From NCBI RefSeq assembly GCF_037975245.1, contig NC_092580.1, forward strand, positions 21,190,501 to 21,254,500: a stretch of DNA of 64,000 nt, read 5' to 3'. Under the pieces are notes generated by a model, which worked only from the letters and a program-made list of their open reading frames with translations, was not told where the DNA came from and did not search any database. Both the position numbers and the translations under genes were made by a program. The DNA comes from Apostichopus japonicus (taxonomy: Eukaryota > Echinodermata > Holothuroidea > Aspidochirotida > Stichopodidae). Positions 23,001 to 60,469 of this stretch are shown here, one piece after another. Every line of letters starts with the position of its first letter. The first letter of the stretch is position 1.

Positions 23001-25511
23001 GTGCCACTGTCCTAGCCACCCCCCTCTCCCCCCTCCAACTGTCCCACAGGTCACACAGATAAACACAAAACTCTCAGTTAAAAGGCTAAACAATTCTTGC
23101 TATTGAGCAAACATATTGTTGAATATTCACATGTTATATTAACATATTATAGTTAACATATATATCTTAACACATTATTGAATTCATCTTCTCTCAATAT
23201 CTAAATCCCATCCAACCATATATATGATAACAAGCAATTGGTGAATGAGCTGTCATCAACTGGCTTTGGTTTTTACCTTCTTCAGCTAACTGTGCCAAAT
23301 ATTCTTTGGTTAGCCTCAATTTTTTCTCCTGTGCTGTTTCTTCGTCTTCCTCCTCCTCATCTGACGTTGCTTCTTTTGTTGGTTTTCCAGGTTGCCTGTT
23401 CACAAAAGTAAGAACAATAAAGCTGATGCCCACCGAGAAATTTCTCTCATGACATGTTATCCTACAGACCTTACTACATTGGAAGTACTTTTCATTACAT
23501 TTAAGGTATCTTTAATAATTGAGTTTATGTTTTCCTCTGTGTTTTTCTAAATTTGTCATATGGCTTCATTTCTATGCTTCCAGAATTTAGAAAAGTCATA
23601 TACAATTTTTTTTTTTTACTGTTTCATAAAACTTTACTTCTGACTCATTCATCTTAAATAGAATAAAAACAGTATACAACCAGTGAATGAAAAGAAGAGA
23701 CTGGGCAGTGATTACAAAAAGCTTGCAAAAGCTTGTAGGTGTAATTACATTAATGTGTGTTGAAAGTTGCCAATTTGAGGTTTACTACATAAACAAAAGA
23801 TACAGGTTGTTGTTACATTGTCATGCTTATGCACCAAATTTCCAACACACATATATACATTATTCTGAGCAATATGGCTGAAACTGACACGTGACAAGAT
23901 CCTGGGTTTACGAGAGAGAAAAAAAACATTCTTTAAACCTACCTCACATCCTCTTCGTCAGATTCACTTTCTATCTCTTCATCTTCAAAATGCTTTTTCT
24001 TTTTTTCTGTTAACTGCTGACTTTTTCTGTCACCTGTTTTCTGTAGTAAAGTAAAGGGATTTGCTCAATTAATTGCAGTACTGTATTTACATGCTATAAA
24101 CAGGAACCTCTATTCCGCCTTTTTAACTATCACTTTTTTGAGAGGGACTGGAGTATGACCTGAGTAGTTAAGTCTGTGACAGACTTTACATAATGTAGTG
24201 TAAGACCTATATAAGAATTGTATAACATATATACAGTAGCCTACCACAATAAAGATGGAGAACAAATGGCTGGTCAATACAATATATATATTTTCACCCC
24301 ATAAAAATTGACTTTAAAATAGCCCACCAGGTCTCCCAAACGTATGCTAAAATCATTTAGTGATTGCCTATAGGGTTAAATGTAGGCATACAGTAGTGCT
24401 AACATTTTGCAAAATTCAAAAAAAGCATCAACAAAAAGCAAATTCAACTAAAACGGACTTCCACTTGACAATGTTGTACAAGTCACTAACTTGGACTTGA
24501 GTCATATTCCCTGGTGACATTGAATCAACTAGTTTCTGAACCCAAAATGACTTGCTGACTTGTCAACCCAAATGGTTAATTTGACTCTAGGCACCACAAA
24601 ACTGACTTGAGTTTGACTCAGATTCAACTGTCACAGTTGCTTCAAGCCAAGAACTTACTTGTGTGTCTTTTGTCTTCTTTTGGAAGGAACTAATTGTATT
24701 GCTACTACTTACTCTAATGTAGAATTTTAGAAAACATTATTTTGTTATGGTTTCAAATATTTGTTAAGACACAGACTACTGACACAATGGATGCAAACTG
24801 TGCATATTTCCTAACTGGTGAGACTGTGTAAGTCAGTGGAAGAAAACAAACCAGCCTAAGGAGTCATGACAATGTGTTGGACCTTTAACGTACATGTCAA
24901 CTTTGTTAGTCCTTGAAATAAAATCCATCCCTAAGTTGCCTAACTTCTCTAACTAAAGCCAAGGCTATGCTTACTTATTTTCACAACAGTATAACATATT
25001 AACTTCAAACTAAAATGACTGACATTGCTTTTGTGTGTATGTTCAGTGTTCAGGCTTAGGGGGTACATACTACACAGACTAGAATAAGTAACATTATCAG
25101 TTGAGTTACGTTAAATGTTAGAGTTACCACCTCGGCACCCCTAACCCGGCCTTTAGTAAGATCTCACTGAACCTTACCTGTCATACAAACACACAAACAT
25201 TACTATCAATGTATGGATGGATTTGATCCAAACCATGCTGCAAACAGCAATGTTACTTAACAGTTAGGCCAACAACTGTTAGGCACCAAGGGAAAAAATA
25301 AGCAAATGGTCTAGCCTGGGTAAGCCCGAGCCTACTTAGTTTTAGTACTAGTATTTGGCCTGGGCTTAGTACTATGTATTAGCACTGAGCCTAAGTTGAA
25401 CTAAGTTAGCCTACGCTCGGCCCTAAGATATCTTTTTACCCTTTTTCGTGAGTGATTACTAATCGCGTCTGCATTACGACCACCGCGTTTCTTTCTGATA
25501 AAAAATGACAT
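16855..25511 (-). CDS. rrp9: RRP9 / U3-55K, U3 snoRNP WD40 protein, 13 exons, complete
   Basis: Coding exons in order: 25440-25511, 23943-24040, 23277-23395, 22635-22702, 22153-22321, 21341-21465, 20442-20534, 19586-19686, 18968-19102, 18564-18626, 18084-18223, 17264-17343, 16855-17043. They sum to 1452 bp, 483 residues plus TGA (human RRP9 475). The family protein binds the B/C motif of U3 snoRNA in the nucleolar SSU processome for 18S pre-rRNA cleavage. The N-terminus (1-119) is basic then acidic with ETAQEKKLRLTKEYL and SHRLKEDV, both characteristic of RRP9. Seven WD repeats follow, ending at LW, HIW, KLW, RIW, ALW, RLW and GRWW. The C-terminal VGQEHKLGRWWRIKEAKNSV is diagnostic. The start is the first ATG of an exon rich in nuclear-localisation-type basic residues. 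No disruption seen. Confidence 0.96.
17264..17343 (-). CDS. rrp9: RRP9 exon 12 (WD repeat 6)
   Basis: Acceptor CCTCAGCAG, donor GTGAGT. Encodes GSKDSRVRLWRAEEGCKGLR then PLFDIPV. Confidence 0.92.
18084..18223 (-). CDS. rrp9: RRP9 exon 11 (WD repeats 5/6)
   Basis: Acceptor TCATCAG, donor GTACAT. Encodes SLALWTLNKKRPLVVIPNAH and ENWISSLATLQSTDLLAS. Confidence 0.94.
18564..18626 (-). CDS. rrp9: RRP9 exon 10 (WD repeat 5)
   Basis: Acceptor GACTTTCAG, donor GTAAAC. Encodes KGSIDCVKYLNEEFFFSGAD plus DG, matching human QGSIDCIHLINEEHMVSGAD. Confidence 0.93.
18968..19102 (-). CDS. rrp9: RRP9 exon 9 (WD repeat 4)
   Basis: Acceptor TACTACAG, donor GTAAGA. Encodes FGHQEAITSVDSL, AITSGGGDKSIRIWKV and QLVFTGH. 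Confidence 0.94.
19586..19686 (-). CDS. rrp9: RRP9 exon 8 (WD repeat 3)
   Basis: Acceptor TTTACAG, donor GTGAGT. Encodes GLAFRQGTSLLFSGSHDRSV then KLWNVDDFAYMETL. Confidence 0.94.
20442..20534 (-). CDS. rrp9: RRP9 exon 7 (WD repeats 2/3)
   Basis: Acceptor CTACGTAG, donor GTAAGC. Encodes ATGGKDKIIHIWNPITCELL and FKGHKDFIS. Confidence 0.93.
21341..21465 (-). CDS. rrp9: RRP9 exon 6 (start of WD repeat 2)
   Basis: Acceptor GCTTTGAAAG, donor GTAAGT. Contains KGHTDHVLCMAISSNNKYL. The acceptor polypyrimidine tract is weak, but phase and homology fix it. Confidence 0.92.
21597..21685. repeat. GGGACAAGGGG-type purine minisatellite
   Basis: Seven or so imperfect units of about 12-14 bp, all G/A apart from a C and an occasional T, in RRP9 intron 5. 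G-runs give G-quadruplex potential on the plus strand. Confidence 0.8.
22153..22321 (-). CDS. rrp9: RRP9 exon 5 (WD repeat 1)
   Basis: Acceptor TTTTGCAG, donor GTGAGT. Encodes LEQSGRLLKNVACEYAQPAG and a first WD repeat with LRGHKLAVTCLVISPD and SKDCSVIK(W). Confidence 0.95.
22635..22702 (-). CDS. rrp9: RRP9 exon 4
   Basis: Acceptor TTTGCAG, donor GTATGT. Encodes ERKDKEGKDIDHDAISHRLK then EDV; matches the RLKEDV region of the family. Confidence 0.93.
23277..23395 (-). CDS. rrp9: RRP9 exon 3
   Basis: Acceptor TTGTGAACAG, donor GTAAAA. Acidic tract DEEEEDEE, then ETAQEKKLRLTKEYLAQL, strongly matching human RRP9 ETAQEKKLRLAKLYLEQL. Confidence 0.95.
23943..24040 (-). CDS. rrp9: RRP9 exon 2
   Basis: Acceptor TTTACTACAG, donor GTAGGT. 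Encodes the Lys-rich LTEKKKKHFEDEEIESESD segment. Ends in phase 2. Confidence 0.9.
24460..24650. repeat. Degenerate GACTTGAGT-type repeat
   Basis: Repeated ACTTGAGT/GACTTG words in RRP9 intron 1. A related GAGTCC/CTCGAG-rich stretch lies at about 26275-26440. Confidence 0.45.
25440..25511 (-). CDS. rrp9: RRP9 exon 1
   Basis: Encodes MSFFIRKKRGGRNADAISN and HSRKR, exactly 24 codons, donor GTAAAA. Basic nuclear/nucleolar targeting-like N-terminus. Confidence 0.88.
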
Positions 25512-25770
25512 CCCGAGTCTTGTTCGTCTGAAATTTTAATTGAGACCTTCTATGTGTACGTATTGACAATCATATGTTCTGTATTCAAGCATGTACACAT
25601 ATCACTGATAATCCGATTTCCAACACAACGTTAAAGCAATGAACACTGAGGTCTACACTATAAACATAGCACAGGTGAAACCCACGTTTTTAAGCCACTC
25701 TATTGCGTAATAAGCATGGCTTACTAGATGGTTCTGTTTAAGTATTTTACATTTGCCCTTGCCACCATCT

Positions 25771-25843
25771 GGTCGGTTAGCTCAGTCGGCAGAGCACCGT
25801 GCTAATAACGCGGCGGTCATGGGTTCGAGCCCCTTACCGACCA
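25771..25843 (+). tRNA. tRNA-Ile (anticodon AAT)
   Basis: 73 nt, cloverleaf by hand. The acceptor stem GGTCGGT/ACCGACC is fully paired. The D-stem is GCTC/GAGC. The anticodon stem is CCGTG/CGCGG with loop CTAATAA. The T-arm has TTCGAGC, and the discriminator is A. A-box and B-box (GGTTCGAGCC) are intact and there is no intron. T-runs follow within 10 bases. It lies head to head with RRP9, about 260 bp from its start codon. Confidence 0.96.
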
Positions 25844-25851
25844 ATACAGTC

Positions 25852-25860
25852 TTTTCTTTT
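25852..25860 (+). terminator. RNA polymerase III terminator of tRNA-Ile
   Basis: Two TTTT runs (25852-25855 and 25857-25860) start 9 bases after the tRNA 3' end. Confidence 0.85.
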
Positions 25861-28800
25861 CTCTTTCAAAGTGTACTGCTCTTTTACAATGGCTAAAGGA
25901 GCGCGATATGTACTATATGGGGAAATTTATCATTTATTTTCTTAACAGCTAAGGGAAATATGTCTTGTATTATCTTAATTACTTGACTGGGCTGGGGTGG
26001 CCATACTGTTATACGAGAAACGTTCCTCTCATTAATTGGGGGTGTAGGACCAAATTTCAACTGATCGACACTGACATCCCTGTTAGAGCCAACATGTTGC
26101 CAGATATTTTAAGGCAGTATCTGAGCTTTTTTTCTATTTCTTTCTTTTTTAGTGACAATAAAATTAAAAAACAATAGAAAAACTATATGACTTGCATGCC
26201 TCCTGGATTCTGAGATAAAATGCTGGGCAAGTAAATGAGGTAGGCTGAATTTTCAAGTGCCGGACGATGTTGGTCTCCTCACCAGTCCTCGAGCTGTGGC
26301 TTTTCAACTCCGAGTCCTGGCTAACCGATTCCGAATCCTCGAGTCATTACTGAACTTCCAAGTCAAAGTCCTAACATCCTCTTACGAGTACGGTTTCTGT
26401 ACAGCCGAGTCCTTAAAAACGGACTCGAGTCCCTAAAAGGGGCTTCAATTATTCATCTACGCCGCTGGTTCATCTCAAAGTGTACTCAGTGATGTCCTAA
26501 ATAATAGCCTGTGCAGAACGGTGAACAACTGAATTAAAGGATAACATTAGGCACAAAATGTTATAGACTCACTCACTGCTAATTTCAATCCAGGTCGTTT
26601 TTCAACCACTCTTTAAGTTTTGAGAAATGATACTTTAAACAGATATGGTTCATCAATGAAAGTGGCTGGCATTCTTAGTTTAATATAGAGACCCTGAAAT
26701 GCAACACAAAACTCAATGAAAAAATATATGACTAGTTTGGCCTTAAGTGGCATGTTTGTAATGCATTACAAATTTGTCAAGGACAAATGGTGTTGAATGT
26801 CGTAGAAACAATGGATAAACGCTTGGATAAACATTTTCGCTTGGTAAGAACATTACTATGATTTGATCATGTGGTAGACGGTGGAGGAAGGGAAAGTCGA
26901 TTCGATTTTCAAATTTAAGGGTAAATAGGTAATTTTTATCTAGATTGTATATAGACACTAAGCGAAACAGAACTCAGAGGTAACCCATGGTAACAGCATA
27001 TATCATTTATTTCTTGTAGTATTAATAACAAAATATGCTAAGACTGAAATAAACTATATGAGGCTACCTTTGTACAATGAACGTCCAGATATACGGAATT
27101 GTATATAAAGGTTACTTCAGAAACATGTATGTGCATAGTGCCTCCCCCCCCCCCACCCATTATACATTATTTGCTGTTAAATCATTGCGCACTTTTTCCT
27201 AGCTTACTGTCGCCGGGGCAAATAATTGGTGAATTAAGATAAGTATGGCACGCCAACAAGCCAGAAGTCATGTCTACTACTGGCGTGTTCGACACTAACA
27301 ATCAGTGCAGCGTATTCGAATCCATTCAGACACGCATCATCAAAAACTCCACAACGTGTAATCGTCGAAATTCAACAACTTGATTAACTGTATCATGTCA
27401 AGCGGGAATCTAGGGGTGGGGATGTGCACCCCTCTCTCCTTGGCAACCCAAACCCCAAAATGAAAAATAGTTATTAGCACAACCTTGCGAACCTAATTAT
27501 ATACCTTATTTATAGCCTCAACATGTCTCAGAATGCAACATTTCACGTCTAAATTATTCTTTTCTGGGCGGAAGGGGAACCCCAACTACCGCACCCCCTC
27601 CTCCCTCCCAACACGGGATTCGACGACATCGATCCTATGGCCACATCAGCCCCTTTTGAAACTCCTGCATCTGACCCTGAATGTTTCCAAGTTATAGTAG
27701 ATATGGAAGAAAGTTGCCGCTTATGTGTTTTGCGGGGAATTAAGAAGAAGAAACTTAAATTTGTACTATATATGTTACGTTTACACGATAGCTGGAAACG
27801 ACAAATCTACACTTGTATTTAACTCCCATGCATTCGAGAACGCGTTCTTGTAGATGATAGTGAATGGCGCCAACCGTCTATGACGCGTCATGGGAAACTT
27901 TATTACGTACTTATTTACTGAAAACACTGCACTGATTGGTTGTTTCGAGCGCGCGCATTAGACAGCCGTTATGTCCCAATTGGCTTGCCATAGACAATTC
28001 ATTATTTACTTCGAACGATACCATTTCAAACAGCCATTGTAGCTGTAATATACCGTTTTGAACGAAATCATCACTAACTTCAATTATTAAAATCCTCAGT
28101 TGAAGTACTACTTCATTTACATATCTTTTCTGTAACTACCCTTTTCTTCCGGTTCCTCAACAAATCACTTTCTTTCGTATCTCAATTTTCCGTGCACTCT
28201 CCCGTTTATCGTTGTGCTGTAGTCTTACAAACCAATATGGCACAAACCAATATGTCGGGAAGAACACTAATATTACGTTTTAAATCTTTCTATATTTATA
28301 AAAATAATAAATAAATAAAGTCATAGATATTTATGTATTTAACATTGTCTGTGCATGTTCAGCATTTGTTTGTAATAATTACAAGACGAAATATTCCCTT
28401 GGTCACCGAGAAGTTCATGACGTCACGCTGCATGGGAACTAGTAATTTGAAAACCAATTTCACGTAGGCCTTCATAAAAAAAATTATATATATAGCGCAT
28501 ACATGCAAAGTGCATGTAGATACTGGTATAACCATGGAGCAATAAACAGAGCTCCATGGTATAACATACCAACCCTGCACACACTTCAAAAACAATTGAG
28601 AGAGAGAGAGAACCCAAACAAGCTTAGCCCCATCTAAAATCTAAGTTTTTATTTTTATCTTTTCTGAAGTTCATGGGACTTAACATTATTAATCCACTAT
28701 TCATTCATACTTAGTAAAGATTCCTAAATCCTATTGGTCCATTCAGGTCAGCTGACCGTGGTTAATCCTGTGAGTAACGCACGGTAAAATTACGGGGCAT

Positions 28801-30997
28801 CACTTTAATAAATCTTTGGTTATGTAACCAAAAAAGTTTTGTTTTATGATTTTTCCCCCACACAAATGGTAGTGTATGAATGAACGGGGTTAATCGACGG
28901 TCTAGCGTGCGTTACTCACATGATTAATGCACTCCGGGTGTTAATGCTATCGCTGGATGCACTCGGGCTCCGCCCTCGTGCATCGCTTGCATTATCCCCC
29001 GATCGTGCATTAATCCTGTGAGTAACGCACGCTAGACCGTTGATTAACCCCTTATTCAAATTGGCGACCAAATCACGACACAATTCAATTTTATATATAC
29101 AAGGAACCAGTTATGATTACTTCTTTTCGATGTATAACTGGCGAAACTTGGTCAAAATTTTAGTATTATTCGCAAAAATGGTAAACATTACTTTTTTGGC
29201 ACATATTTTAGCCAGATATTCGAATTAAAACCAAATCCAACCTGATGAGGTAATTAATATATATATAATATATACCACTCATTGGCCAATACGAACAGTA
29301 GGTTTATATGAAGGAAAGATACTTTTCATTTAACCATTTGGAGGGTTTTACGTTGATTTTAGTGAGAGCCTCGTTTTTTAATTGAACATGTCCAAAAATG
29401 AAATCGTAGGTGAACTTAATATCCAGTTATGTAGTGTTGGTTCACGAGAAAAATCTTGAAATATTTAAGGTTAAGGTCCATGCGAGTCTTGAGCCTTCTA
29501 TGACAATATAAAACAGGTCCATGTTTGTCCCCGTTAACTGACTGTTGGTGACAGCAATTCAATTCTTGAAGTATTACATACGAAATTTCTTAGATGATTT
29601 TATCTATCTGTCCTTTATAAAAGATTACCGCTGTATAGGCAATAAATTCGTAACAGATAATAATCTACAAAAAAATGCATTTGCATTTTGTACAGTGAAT
29701 ATAGCGTGTTATGGGCAAAAGCTGCATGATACATCTATTGTAACTTGTCCATAGACAAACCTGGCGTTTGCATATTTGGCGCTCCTTACTGTTTTTGAGA
29801 AAGATTGCGTTGTTGATGAAGGTTCAGCAAGATGAAATATAATCCAGCAAAACGAAAATAAACGAGACGGTGACACAAAGAAACGAAAGAAAAGAGTACG
29901 GAACGTTCCAAATGATGTTTTAGCATAACATTGTACATATGTATGTAGTGCATTATACAACAAAACAGTTCAAAAAACTGTAAAAATCACCAAACTTCAG
30001 CTTCACCTGTAAAACGGGTGACACTTTTAACATCAAGTACTTCTTCGTCTAAAACTAAACTGTACAGATAATTCGTTCATACCACTATAGGTACAAATTA
30101 TTAGTATAATTATTGCGGGTATATAATGTTTCAAGTTATAATTCATAATAAAATAGTTTCGTGTCCAACTAAAGTATTTACTTGATAAGTAAATTCAATA
30201 TGAAAATCCGATGGTTAGCCAAGGCATTACATGCTCTTTTTACACCATCGTACAATGAACCTGAAACCTTGTGGTCATGGCGGTGTTAAGGTCAAGTAAA
30301 GAATATCACGAGTTTCTTCGAAAAGGAATAATACTTTTCTTAAGAGGAGTCACCATAGATAGAAGCTGGGCACAAATACCAAACAACTTTCCCCACACTC
30401 AACCCCTTACATCGATGAGGACATTTTCACTGATATGTTTTGACCATGCGCACTAGCTGAAGATGAGCAGCTGCAGTGACCTTATCTTCGGCGATGTGAA
30501 TTCAGAGGAGTAGGACCGCCATGTCATTGGACTAAAAAATCAAGCACGTAACGTTGGACCTAGACAGCAGAATGCAATGTGTTACCTTCTAGGACAACAA
30601 GTTGCTTCATTCACGAATGATAGGTAACGTGTTTGTTGTCTGCTTGATCACTGCGTCACGCTACACTCTTTGGCTCGATAGACCATGATTAGAAGTCTTT
30701 ATAAAGATTGACAAGTTTAGGGGTGCGCAGCCTATGGGCTTGACAGTGATTCGGTCAAACTCATTTTGAAGGCGCGGTCCTTTATCCTAAGCTATAGATT
30801 CGACTCCTAGTAAAATTGGTATCGGCAATGCATCAGTCTTAGAAGTAATATATATCAATGTTTATATTTCAGACATTTTGGCCAGCGTAAAATCCTCGGT
30901 GACGTCAAAGTTAAGCCATTTTGGCGATTCTCAGGCTCACGAGCTTCTCGGCGATTCAAACCTACGTCGCTCAACTATACTATAACCCCTCTTCCTC
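25861..30997. other. Intergenic region between tRNA-Ile and the NAALADase-like 3' end
   Basis: No coding exon recognised. Contents: a GAGTCC-rich degenerate repeat (about 26275-26440), C-runs at about 27142 and 27588, an old repeat fragment at about 27400-27640, and a fold-back element at 28889-29058. The NAALADase-like 3' UTR must lie in the right part; I found no consensus AATAAA close to the stop. Confidence 0.5.
28889..29058. mobile_element. Fold-back (near-palindromic) element
   Basis: Arms of about 50 bp: the left begins GGGGTTAATCGACGGTCTAG and the right is its near-exact reverse complement (two mismatches through GATTAATGCAC). A second, inner palindrome (GATGCAC...GTGCATC) sits at the centre. 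One arm-end motif (AATCCTGTGAGTAACGCACG) recurs alone at about 28764-28783. It is a typical MITE or fold-back structure, non-coding. Confidence 0.8.
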
Positions 30998-58918
<27,921 letters not shown>

Positions 58919-60256
58919 CTATAAAGAAATAAGTAATAATTATAATCATTATAATAATAAATTGATAATTTTCCCCCTGCTGAGTGAACATTTATGTGAG
59001 TAAATCAGCTACAGGTCACTCAACCTAAATCAGTTATATCGAAATAGTAAACATAGCGCGGCGGGTAACTTGTTAGTATACCGGTACTTAATAGCATACT
59101 TAAATCATCTAAACTTAAACCACATGCATGACCACTCAGCATAATTCAGTCAAATATATGGCGAGTACTATATGCAATTGATATATACGAGCTATACAAT
59201 TTGAACCGTTTCTGCACTATACAGTATAACATTGAATTGACAATTACACTTGCATTTATTTTTTGGAGTTGCATTTATCCAAAGTCTGATGTCATCATAC
59301 TTGACCGACTAAAGACAGATAAGATAACCTACGGAAGGGGTTCAACTGGAGGGGTGGACTGGGGGTGAGGGGGGGGGAACAAACGCCGAAGTGCAGTGGG
59401 ACGTGGGAATTTGATTTGAGGAAGCAAACCGCAAATTCACCTCTAAAAACGTCTCGAAAAGATGGATCATCTTTGCATTCTGAACCACAAATTCCAATGT
59501 TTTATCACCAACTTACGGCACTTTTTAATTTACTGTAGGCCTACTTTTATTCTTTTATTTTAGTAACAAAACTGCATTTCCTAATAACAGCTTCATGTTA
59601 CTTTCTGAACTAACAAAGGGGCACTTTTACATTACAATAGGTGAAAAGGGTAAGGCTTTTCGTGAACAAAAGGGGCACTTTTGAAGTTAAAACTGGGGAA
59701 TGCCCACTCCCACCACTAAACCTTCGCGACTTCTCTAGTGCGGCCAAAAAGTGGTATCGAAGATGCCGATGTCATCTAGGTCTTGAGAGTTTCATCCAGG
59801 AATGTGGATATTGTAACCATTGTTTTATCGGAACCGCCAAGCCCTGCTGTAGTTGCGTCAAGTTCCCATATCCGCCTGTTTGGATCATTGAACCGGTATC
59901 GACTAAAGGTCCACAATGCGTTTATTTGGAATTGTTAGCATTCCGTTGTCACTTATACATTCAAACACATGTAAGCCTTGCGATTGATGAAAGAGAGATT
60001 ACTGTGATAGAATTTTTACTCGGCGAACACTAATTAACTTAGGAGTAAAGAACCTTTTCGTAAAAAATTACAATTTTGTTGGCCCAAACAATTGTGCATG
60101 TAGCATGCATACCACACCTTTCTTACTCATATTTTAGAACCGACCAATCAAATCATCTCTATGACGTGACGTCCGACAATCATGATAACAAACCGCCCAT
60201 TTTCGCTGATTTTACACGTACATTAATGTAGAAGGCCTATACTACTACATGTAACT
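58919..60256. other. Upstream or first-intron DNA of the NAALADase-like gene
   Basis: A G-rich repeat at about 59330-59660 resembles 35370-35520 (shared GGTTCA, AGTGGGAC, AACGTC words). A plus-strand 130-codon frame (59641-60033, GTG start) is Cys-rich but unrecognised. No signal-anchor exon identified on the minus strand. Confidence 0.4.
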
Positions 60257-60268
60257 AAGTCATGTGGC

Positions 60269-60459
60269 ATCGCTTCTCGGCTTTTTGGCTAAGATCATGT
60301 GTAGTATCTGTTCCCTTTCGAGGGGAATGGTGATGCACACCCGACGATGATCACACAGTCACAGTCCCGATGCAAGGGGACTGGGTTTGAGAGCGGATCA
60401 GTCGTTTGGTAGTTTGGTTTCGTGCCCAGTTTCTTTCCTGGGCGACTTTTCCTTAAAAC
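60269..60459 (+). mobile_element. U2-headed retroposon, full-length copy
   Basis: The first ~45 bases match the U2 snRNA 5' end (ATCGCTTCTCGGC, then GTGTAGTATCTGTTC). The remainder has three hairpins (60311-60327, 60362-60383, 60424-60443) and no U2 Sm-site or stem IV equivalent. It ends CTTTTCCTTAAAA. Flanking direct repeats AAGTCATGTG (60257-60266) and AAGTTATGTG (60460-60469) indicate retroposition. Confidence 0.85.
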
Positions 60460-60469
60460 AAGTTATGTG

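Noticed and set aside
60269-60459. A functional U2 snRNA gene
   Set aside because: Only the first ~45 bases match U2; the Sm site and 3' stem-loops are absent, and target duplications plus an A-run point to retroposition.
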